Below are positions 9,090-16,332 of a stretch of DNA of 16,332 bases, in pieces. The notes under the pieces were generated by a model that was not told the DNA's origin, searched no databases, and saw only the letters and a list, made by a program, of their open reading frames with translations. Both the position numbers and the translations under genes were made by a program. Position 1 is the first letter of the stretch. Each line of letters opens with the position of its first letter. The stretch spans positions 1 through 16,332 of the forward strand of contig JASWJB010000560.1 in NCBI GenBank assembly GCA_032433595.1, read 5' to 3'. Origin of the DNA: Conoideocrella luteorostrata. Lineage: Eukaryota > Ascomycota > Sordariomycetes > Hypocreales > Clavicipitaceae.

Positions 9090-12000
9090 TTACGGTTGAG
9101 GATACTTCCGTCTTCTCCTCCGTTCGGGCATGGTTCGAGAACCGTGCGGGCCGAGAAGCATGTCAGGATGTTCTTTACCTAGCGCTCTTTCTAGTCCTTC
9201 GACTGTCTGCGAGAACATCTGATCCCTTTCTATTTGGTTGTCCTGATGACTGATTACACTTGCCAGGTTACACTTGCAGCGAAGCGTGGCGGGATGTTCT
9301 TTGCCCAGCACCTTTTCCATTAACGCAGATGCCCGACGATACATCTGTTCTGCTTGCATGTGGCTACCCTGGTTATTGAGCGCATTTGCTAGATTATTAA
9401 TGCTGCTAAGCGTGGCAGGATGCTCATGACCCAGCACCTCTTCTTTCAACCTTAGTGTTTGCCGATGCAACTGCTCTGCCTCTGCATGTTGACCCTGGAT
9501 ATCGAGCGTAGTTGCGAGGTTACTCGTACTGGCAAGCGTAGCAGGATGCTTCCTGCCTAATGTATTTTCCATTATCTTGATCGTCTGCCGGTATGTCTGT
9601 TCCGCTTCTGTGTTTTTCCCTTGGTCCCGTAGTGTAGCTGCGAGATTATTCATACTGGCCAGTGTAGTAGGGTGTTCCTTGCCAAAGATGTTTTGTCTCG
9701 TCTCTAGTGTACAGCGGTGTATTCGCTCTGCCTCCGTATGCTTACCCTGATTATCGAGTGAAGCTGCCAGGTTATTCATGCTGTGAAGTGTGTCCTGATG
9801 CTCCAGGCCTAATATCTTCCCCCTAAGGTTGAGAGTCTGCTTGTGTATCTGTTCTGCCTCGGCGTGTCTGCCCTGGTTATCAAGTGTAGTTGCGAGGTTA
9901 TGCATGGCGCTCAGCGTGTGGACATGTTCTTTGCCCCCAAATTTCTCCCTGAAATCTAGTGTATGCCGATATATTTGCTCTGCCTCTTGATACTTGCCCC
10001 GATTGGAAAGGGAGGCTGCGAGATTGTTCATGCTAGCAAGTGTGCTGGGATGCTCCTTACCCAAAGCCTTCTCCATTGATTTAAGTGTCTGCCGGTGCAT
10101 CTGCTCCGCCTCCAAATACTTGCCTTGATGATCGAGTGTGGTAGCTAGATTATTCATGCTACTAAGTGTATCCGGGTGTTCCTTGCCGAGGGTCTCTTCC
10201 CTTTTCTCTAGTGTATGCCGGTGTATTTGCTCTGCTTCTGCGTGTTTACCCTGATTATCGATCGAAGATGCCAGATTATTCATGCTGCTAAGTGTGTCCT
10301 GATGCGCCTGGCCCAATGTCTTCTCCCTAAGGTTGAGAGTCTGCCGGTGCTGCAACTCAGCCTCCGCATGCTTGCCCTGGTTATCGAGAATTATTGCGAG
10401 ATTGTTCTGGGTGCTTAGTGTATCGGAACCCTCCTTCCCTAACACCATCTCATTGAGCTCCAAAATCTGCCGGTATATGTGCTCAGCCATTTCGTACTTT
10501 CCCAAAATCTGAAGGCTGCCAGCTGTGCAAGATAGGATATTAAGTCTTGTGGAGTACTCGACGTCCGCGTCACTCAGAAATCGGAGAGCACGTTGGGAAT
10601 GGGGAAGGTATTTCATCCAGACATTACTATTTTCGAGTTCCGGGAACGGGAAAATGCTCTCAAGTCGAGACAGCACCTTGGTAGCCCAGGGTTTTCTCTC
10701 TCTGTTTTGCGTTAACCAGTTCAGCGTTGATAGTCCAACCAGCCGGTGTATATCATAAACATCTGGTTCCATCCGTTCTGACACAAATGCATACGCTTTG
10801 AGGGTACCAATAGCCTCTGTTGTATTCATTTCTTCATTTGGGGGCAGTACGCATTTGGGAATGCCCTCCGGGGCTAAGAAAGACATGAATCTCAGATAGT
10901 CTGCGGCTAGCGGATCGTGGCGTAAGATGTGATGAAACGAAATCAGCCAAGTAGTTGTGACTGGGTTTTTCATTTGCTCATATCGACCTTCGTCGTCAAA
11001 ATCCTTGCTTAGTAGACTAATTGTGTTTACATCACTGGATTCGTATATCTCGCAGTACTTGGCCGTCGAGATCTGATTCTCGTTCATGTAAGCTGCCGCT
11101 TGCTTGATGGCGAGTGGTAAATTGGTTAGCAGTCCAAGTAATCGCGTCGTACTTTCATTGTTACTGATTGCCTGCTTGTCTGCCATGCTTGCCTCCAAGA
11201 GCTTGAGTGCTTCCCCGGGCTCCATTGATCCCGACGAAAAACATTCTTCCCGGCTAGTCTCACGCCCAATTTACGATTCCTCGTTGTAAAAAGGATGGAC
11301 CCATTGCGACCAGTCGGAAGAAATTGAGCTAAAGGCGGAGCTTTAATGGAGCCATCAGCTGTCTTGCTGCCGTAGAGTAGTTCCGTGTCGTCCGCATTGT
11401 CAACGACCAAAAGCCAATTGCTGGCGCTGTCACGGCTCAAAGCGCTTTTGACGAGCGATTTGATGTCTTCGTCGTCTTCGTCGATTCTGTCAATTTTGAG
11501 CCGCCGGCCGATATCACGATATGCGTTCTCAAAGCTGGCAGCATCCACGGCCGGAACCCAAAACACGGAGCATTTTGAGTAGCCGTTGTAGACACGGAAG
11601 GCGGCTTCGAGAGCCACCTGGGTCTTTCCAACACCTCCGAGGCCTTCAATGGCGGTCCTCTGGCAGTTATTTGCTTCACCGCTCGGATGTATCCTTTCGA
11701 GGATCTGTGTCAAGACATGTTCTCTTCCGGTGAAGTCCTTGTTCCTTCCAAACGGCACAGTGAAATGAAATTCCGTTGAGACTATCCAGCGTTAGAACGG
11801 CCGAACTCCAACGCCGACTATCGACTGGCTTACATTTTCCACCATGATTTCTTACCTGTTTTGAACTATCAAACATCTTGAAAATCTCTTCCGAGACGTT
11901 CAAGAAGGAGCGGTCGCGCGGACCTGAGAATTTGTTCAGCTTTAAGTGATTGGTCTGCAGAGGGAACCTGTTGCAACCAGAAATACAAGCGGACGTTTCC

Positions 12001-13100
12001 GGTACAACCTGTGAAGGGAGTCAGATATACCAACAATTCTCATAGGCCTACCCAAGCACCTACTATTCCCTCGAAGGGCAACGGAATTGATATTCGCTTT
12101 CCATAATTCGTTGCGTACAGCTCGAAAAAACAAGAAACAGGTATGCACATCCTCTCTCTGAGGCGACAAAAGCTGTGCAACTTATCCGTCGTGGCGGGGC
12201 TATCGTAGCCCAGATCATCAATAATTCCTGTATGTGATCCAGCAAGAAACATGATACGCGCGGCAAAGGAAGCGTAACGTTGCATTTCGGAACCCCTGAA
12301 AGGGGACCCTAGGAAAACAAGCCCGGTGACAAGGTTTGGCAGGTAGGTGAATTCTCTCTCGGAGTCGGCATACAACAGGGCCTGCTCAACCAGAAGCGGA
12401 CGGTCAGCGTAGTTATGCGGTCTACTGCATCTTTCAAGATACGCTTATGATCTTATGAACGTACATGCTGAATGACATTACCTCCAAGGCTGTGGCCGAC
12501 GAAAATAATGGGACGATCTCTGGGCGCATTGCGGAAGCTGTGTAGATTCCGTATTAAATCTTCACCACAGAGCTGTAGGCGTGTTTTCGGGGCTTGTGAG
12601 TGCCATTTCGAGTCATAGTGGTATGCCATGATTCTTGATTTCGGGACCACCGCAGGCAGCATATCTGTGTCCTTCAACCAATTTATCTGTCGGGCTTCGT
12701 CCCTCCAAGTCCATGACCAATCGGCGTTGGAACCTAGACCTGGTACAGCAATGATGCTGCATTTTGCGATTAGACAAGATCAGTGCCTCAGATGCGATTA
12801 CGGCCACTTACTCTACTTGTATGTCCTCGTCAGAGATCCCGTCAGGGGGATTCGGAAACAAAACTTCAAATGGCTGTCGATTGGAGCGCGCATGTGATTT
12901 TGTCAGCGGAACCATCTACAGTTGTCGAGGCGGTTGCTTACCAGATTCTTTCTCGAAGACAATTCTTGATCGGCGAGGTCATACTGGCAGAATATGTGTC
13001 TCTGCCCCCAACGTGATTTGCCGTCCACCCATAGATTGACGACGACGACGACAACAATGATACCTAGAAGGAGTACATTGACATAAAGGACCAGAGCCAT
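9090..13100 (-). CDS. NLR-like receptor: membrane anchor, lipase/esterase, NB-ARC, TPR array; frame broken once
   Basis: Six exons: 12942-13100, 12812-12873, 12465-12756, 12064-12381, 11834-12008 and 9090-11781. The introns are 68, 55, 83, 55 and 52 nt, with GT-AG ends. Four carry CTGAC- or CTAAC-like branch sites and the 55-nt intron at 12757-12811 carries CTAAT. Correcting one base gives 1232 residues. The start at 13100 has a good fungal context (GACAATGGC). Residues 2-24 are a continuous hydrophobic helix, followed by basic residues. The alpha/beta-hydrolase spans about 68-305: oxyanion-loop-like VPGLG, nucleophile elbow GHSLGG (S163), FLGSPFRG, and a likely catalytic His in NHLKLNKF (H298). 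[19 protein letters not shown]-loop GLGGVGKT (382-389), Walker B LLVVD (459-463), ILFTTRN (498-504), then winged-helix-like sequence and DIHRLV. Ten 42-residue TPRs cover 783-1202. Family role (known for fungal STAND proteins): repeat sensing, nucleotide switching, and an N-terminal effector in non-self recognition or cell death. The anchor and the frameshift at 11237-11241 are unusual; the latter may make this allele null. Confidence 0.85.
9183..10442 (-). repeat. Ten tandem 126-bp TPR units
   Basis: Ten consecutive coding units of exactly 42 codons have no insertion or deletion. The consensus is LGKEHPxTLxSMNNLAxxLDNQGKHxEAEQIHRQTLxxREK, written here as key positions: the LGKEHP entry, NNLA in helix A, QGK at the turn, and AEQ/YRQTL in helix B. 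This is the kinesin-light-chain type of TPR common in fungal NLRs. A degenerate unit precedes it (residues about 741-782), and an eleventh stops after nine residues. Adjacent units share roughly 60 percent of residues by eye. Confidence 0.92.
11237..11241 (-). other. Single-base frameshift at a T5 run between NB-ARC core and ARC/winged-helix region
   Basis: The NB-ARC frame is convincing up to RLAGKNVF. The next convincing frame ([13 protein letters not shown] from 11225) is offset so that one missing base, or two extra, restores continuity. The junction lies at a minus-strand run of five T. A sixth T would join the frames and leave the usual family spacing between the TTRN motif and the MEPGEA-type helix. 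A 44-nt intron with donor GTGAGA could also bridge the frames. It would delete the conserved LAGKNVF segment, has no branch site, and is shorter than the other introns here, so I prefer the frameshift. Confidence 0.75.
13038..13052 (-). repeat. (GTC)5 microsatellite coding poly-valine in the membrane helix
   Basis: Five GTC codons (GAC on the plus strand), with an adjoining GTT, encode six valines within the N-terminal hydrophobic segment of the NLR-like protein. Slippage here would change the length of the helix in whole-residue steps without breaking the frame. Confidence 0.8.
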
Positions 13101-13979
13101 TGTCACAAGCTTTTGAGGTGCCAATAGAAGGCACGTATGTATGTGGACGGTTGGGATTGATGACGCTCACCCGAGAGTCATCCTTTGGGAGGCGGCTCTA
13201 GGGTGTGTTTTCGGTTGTCTAGACAGACCGACACGCGTCCAACCAGCCCGCAGCAATGTGAGCGCCTAAGTGCATGAGGCTAGTGCCTCTTTGGACCAAC
13301 CAAGCACGGCGGGTCTACAAGCCACGGTGATCATTGCTTCTTGGATATGGGTACGGGGTACTCCGTACTCCGTAACTACTCCTGTAACTAACTACTCCGT
13401 ATTCCACCCCCATTTGGGGGGTTGGTGTGGGTGTGGGTGATGTGCGAGACCAACCTCGAGCAACCGAAAAGTGAGGCGGGCAAGCAATCCCCATGCAACT
13501 TATACTAACTAATGCCTCGCCCGACTCAAAAGCCTTTTTTTCCAGTTCGGGAGAACCCTGTCTCGCACCGTACGGACTCCCGTCTGAGGTGTTGCTTCGG
13601 CTGGCCATGGCAATAGTGTAAGCGTCCCTCGTCGCGGGCACTATCCAACGGACCCTCAGCCAGAGCTCATCACAGCAAAGAGCAATGACATGCTGCTCTC
13701 GAGAGCCCGCAGCCTCGCGATCAACCTAGGCCACATGTTAGCCGCGCAGTCGCGCCGTGGGTCAAAGTCATGTAAAATTGTACATCGTACTCCAACAATG
13801 CCTCACATTAAAAGGTGGGGGGGCGATACCTGGATCAAAGTGGGGGTAGGCACGATAGCACCTCATAAAATTGCATAAAATATTAGGCAACGGACTCAGA
13901 AACGGCGCAGCTTCACTGCGATTTCAACTCGTGCTGAGGTCCTGCGTTCACGTTAATAAAGCCACACGACACGCAGATA
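13101..13979. other. 5' flank of the NLR-like gene with TACTCCGTA low-complexity patch
   Basis: This holds the presumed promoter of the minus-strand NLR-like gene. At 13356-13408, TACTCCGTA and ACTACTCC units repeat several times; similar strings are scattered widely in ascomycete genomes. A GGTGTG-rich run (about 13421-13440) and a CCCCC-ATTT-GGGGGG foldback (about 13405-13420) follow. A minus-strand ATG in good context (13608, MASRSNTSDGSPYG) opens a short frame with a donor-like GTTAGT, but I found no downstream exon to join to it. Confidence 0.45.
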
Positions 13980-16032
13980 ATGTCCAGCTTATGGGTGCTT
14001 CGGCGCAACCTTCAACGTATCTACCGGTTTATAGTAGACCACGCACATCCACACACGTATCAACACGACACGCACCTTCGCAAAAAGCCGCTCCTGCTCT
14101 ACATATACGAGACCGCGCTGTCGGCCCCAACTTATTTGAAATTATGCCATGCTGAAATATTACTTACCACAACCTTAACCTTGTTCCAACGATCGATATT
14201 TCGTCAACCGGAGTCGCACAATGGTCGCCGCGCAATCCCGGTTCTCCGTCTCCCACTGAAGTGGGAAACGATTCAGCTCCAGGCAGCACTGGGACATTCG
14301 GTCGAACCGCCAAGCGAATGGTGTCTCGCTGTAAAGTTTCGCATTGCAATCTCTTTACTTGGACACAATCCAACACATTCCATGGCATTACGGTTCCGGA
14401 GAGTTTCAGTGGTTCGAAAAAGGGCTCAAAGTGAGACAGCAAATTTTATTCGGACAAACGCATAGCACCGATCCAATGCATCATAATCAATCAAAGTGAC
14501 AGACTCGGAAGAGAAACTGGGAATGAGCCAACGGGGACGGGCGGCTGCGGTTCAGGGCCTGGGGGCGGAAATTTATCTGCTAGCTCCCACACCCAATATT
14601 TTTGGGTATGCCACTCATGTGGTGATGGAATATTTCCGGTGACCACTACGCCTTCTTGCCTAACTTGCTCGCACCCAAGATGCGGGTTTTGCCTGGTTCA
14701 CACGGATCAGGTTCAGTATTATTCATGATAGGGATTCATTTTTACGTATTCGGTCTTACAAGAGTCGTTATGCATCCTGCCAGGATGAGTGCGGCTATGC
14801 TCAATCTGATCAGTCGAAGAGGATCGTGAACTTAGCTAGGAATTCTGTCAAGGCAGTGCATACCTCAGCAGGACACTTCGAAAATACATAAGGCGGCAGA
14901 GCCATGCTTGATGACTGACGTATCTTGTTCTGTGTCTTTGTGTAGCGCGCATCTGTCGTGCACAGTCAACGTAGCATGCTGTGGGAATGAATATTACTCT
15001 AATGTCATTGGTGCTTGATTGCTAAGGAAACGCCTCCGTGGTCAAAATAAGGGTAGACCGACCGTACTTGTAGTAAATTTTGTAGGCACTATTGAAGAAA
15101 TAGACCATCTACCATGTGCTGGCTTCGTCTAATGGAATGCTGGACTTAACACGGGAAATAACGATGTCAACTAGAGCAAGCCCTTCCCAATAAGACATGC
15201 ACGGACGCAAAGTAAATAATAATCCCCAAGCGTTACATGATAGTTGCTAAATTTATTTAATGACGGGTTTGATTTTACCTTTTACAGGTTAGATCGGTGG
15301 GGTAAGTAGTCTTTATTATATATGCCTTTCATACGTAATAATCACTTATATGTGTTCATTTATAAAGTTTAAGTTTTTATTAATTATATTTATAAACTCT
15401 ATAAGATTTAAATTTAAATCTATCACTTTGCCACACTATCGGTTTAACGTTGTCTCGTTCCATACCCGCACCACATTTGCTACTCAGAGTGAGTCGCTGC
15501 CTCACAGTGATATCCGTTCCGTCATAGACATAAGAGATATTAGGGGTGGGAAATAATATTGAAAAATTCTGCAACAGGCAAAGTTCCATTGTAACTTGTC
15601 ATAAAATTCTGCAGAGAGTGTAGCTCCACACTAATAACGTTAATCTTGCATTTTATATAGCTGGCGACATAACTAATGGCATCAATAGTGTATTGTCAAA
15701 TTAGTACCCTTGATTGGGTATGAGGCCAAACCAAAGCCGGAACCGGAGGTTTAATGAGGTTGCAAAATGTGTTGCCCTGGAGGTGGGTCATCGAGTCATA
15801 CGCCGTGGCTGGATAACTAAAGGTGAATCGGTTCACTCTATTATTCTTGGGTCTGGCTTAAAGCCGACCTGCGATTCTTAGTCATGCAGTTGGCCCGTTC
15901 TTGCAACTTACCGCTAGTATTCCGATGCTGTTGCTCGGTACGGAGCAGCATGCCCTTTTCTATAGTATTCCGGTGTTGATACATACCGGAGGAAGAATAG
16001 CTCTTATTTCCGAGCGCTTAACTAAACAGCCG
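13980..16032. other. Gene-poor stretch, no supported gene
   Basis: The longest frame (13980-14465, plus, 161 codons) starts at a true ATG but has no recognisable domain, signal peptide or low-complexity signature, and a competing minus-strand frame covers much of it. 15230-15430 is very AT-rich, with runs such as TTTAAATTTAAAT. No RNA gene was recognised. Confidence 0.45.
15600..15671 (+). repeat. Diverged direct repeat, copy B
   Basis: Ungapped partner of 218-289 (57 of 72 bases identical). Just upstream, AAAATTCTGCA occurs twice about 40 bases apart (15563-15573 and 15603-15613), so this copy has a small internal duplication that copy A lacks. Fifteen mismatches of mixed type make it old; no clear excess of C-to-T changes is visible in so short a segment. 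Confidence 0.75.
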
Positions 16033-16263
16033 TCATATTAAAAGAGTCGTCGCCTTCCAAAACAGCAAGCATGACGATGGTCGGTCATGCCGAAGCTCAA
16101 TACCTCGCCCCATTAAATAAATGCAAAGTTTCCTTAGGCAGTTTTGCTTGTAAGTGCAAATGGGGGACGGTAGCTTATTTCCGATTCCGACGCACAGACC
16201 AAATCCAAATGCATAAAGATTTGAGATGTTTAAGAGTCCTAAGATGCAGAGAAAATATTTCAT
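16033..16263 (-). CDS. Candidate small secreted protein (76 aa), weak
   Basis: An ATG-initiated frame of 76 residues starts with a signal-peptide-like segment (MKYFLCILGLLNISNLYA, then FG). The mature part has five cysteines (24, 36, 42, 47, 65) and several basic residues. Its length and make-up match effector-like small secreted proteins, but there is no homology I recognise, no intron to support coding, and a plus-strand frame overlaps it. The start codon lies in the loop of a perfect 13-bp hairpin (16228-16291). The first stem arm overlaps codons 8-12, and the second lies 16-28 nt upstream of the ATG. It could equally be a chance frame inside a small repeat element. Confidence 0.25.
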   Translation of the reverse strand: MKYFLCILGLLNISNLYAFGFGLCVGIGNKLPSPICTYKQNCLRKLCIYLMGRGIELRHDRPSSCLLFWKATTLLI

Positions 16264-16291
16264 TATTCCTAGGAGGAAAGGACTCTTAAAC
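16228..16291. repeat. Perfect 13-bp inverted repeat with 38-nt loop
   Basis: GTTTAAGAGTCCT (16228-16240) and its exact complement AGGACTCTTAAAC (16279-16291) can form a 13-bp stem with a 38-nt AT-rich loop. Thirteen perfect pairs at this spacing are unlikely by chance in a 64-base interval. It could be the terminal inverted repeats of a tiny MITE-like insertion, or an RNA hairpin around the start of the minus-strand frame at 16263. No flanking target-site duplication is obvious. Confidence 0.7.
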
Positions 16292-16332
16292 TAAGCGGAC
16301 ACAATTAGTAAACGCAAGAAACTGTATCCAAA

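Noticed and set aside
11212..11260. A 44-nt intron joining the two NB-ARC frames
   Set aside because: GTGAGA to GAG would restore the frame, but it removes conserved residues, lacks a branch site, and is shorter than any other intron in the gene. A single-base frameshift is simpler.
13167..13181. Five-codon upstream ORF (ATGACTCTCGGGTGA) before the NLR-like start
   Set aside because: It could affect translation if present in the leader, but the transcription start is unknown and such short frames are common by chance.
13315..13608. Minus-strand ORF starting MASRSNTSDG upstream of the NLR-like gene, as a possible first exon
   Set aside because: It has a good start context and a donor-like GTTAGT, but no acceptor links it in frame to the NLR-like gene, whose own ATG at 13100 has better support. 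Its C-terminal part is simple-sequence DNA.
13980..14465. 161-codon plus-strand ORF
   Set aside because: It starts at a true ATG, but I see no domain, signal peptide, repeat or splice evidence, and a competing minus-strand frame covers much of it. It is kept out of the gene list as probable chance.

Overview
The window looks like chromosomal DNA of a filamentous ascomycete (Pezizomycotina). Three genes can be built. All have short introns (52-149 nt) with GT-AG borders, and most introns carry a CTGAC- or CTAAC-like branch site. The gene families are also typically fungal: a lipase/NB-ARC/TPR NLR-like protein, a secreted pepsin-type protease, and a small cysteine-containing secreted protein. 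I cannot name a species. Everything here is read by eye; no database search was run.

Layout. 1-1106: gene-free, with one copy of a diverged repeat (218-289) that recurs at 15600-15671. 1107-1368 (minus): a two-exon gene for a 67-residue secreted protein. 1489-5610: about 4 kb with no convincing intact gene, a possible DNA-transposon relic near 3306-3562, and the presumed promoter of the protease gene (CCAAT palindrome 5110-5119, TATA-like 5403-5408). 5611-7514 (plus): a 584-residue aspartic-protease-like protein with one 149-nt intron and two large low-complexity insertions. 7515-9089: the interval between two convergent genes, holding a promoter-like stretch with only short ORFs behind it. 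9090-13100 (minus): a six-exon NLR-like gene, the main feature. 13101-16332: mostly gene-free, with a TACTCCGTA-type low-complexity patch, the second repeat copy, and a weak small-secreted-protein candidate whose start codon sits inside a 13-bp hairpin.

The NLR-like gene encodes, in order, an N-terminal hydrophobic anchor, an alpha/beta-hydrolase (lipase/esterase) domain with a GHSLGG nucleophile elbow, an NB-ARC nucleotide switch, and ten TPRs of exactly 42 residues (plus a degenerate one before and a truncated one after). This is the fungal STAND/NLR plan linked to non-self recognition and programmed cell death: repeats sense, NB-ARC switches, and the N-terminal enzyme executes. The membrane anchor is the unusual part. 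An in-frame ATG inside intron 1 could give a form without it. In this sequence the frame breaks by one base in a T5 run (minus strand) just after the NB-ARC core, so the allele is either a pseudogene or carries a sequencing error.

The window as a whole is a gene-poor, repeat-bearing accessory region holding secreted proteins and an incompatibility-type receptor. No operon-like or physical link between the three genes is visible beyond proximity.
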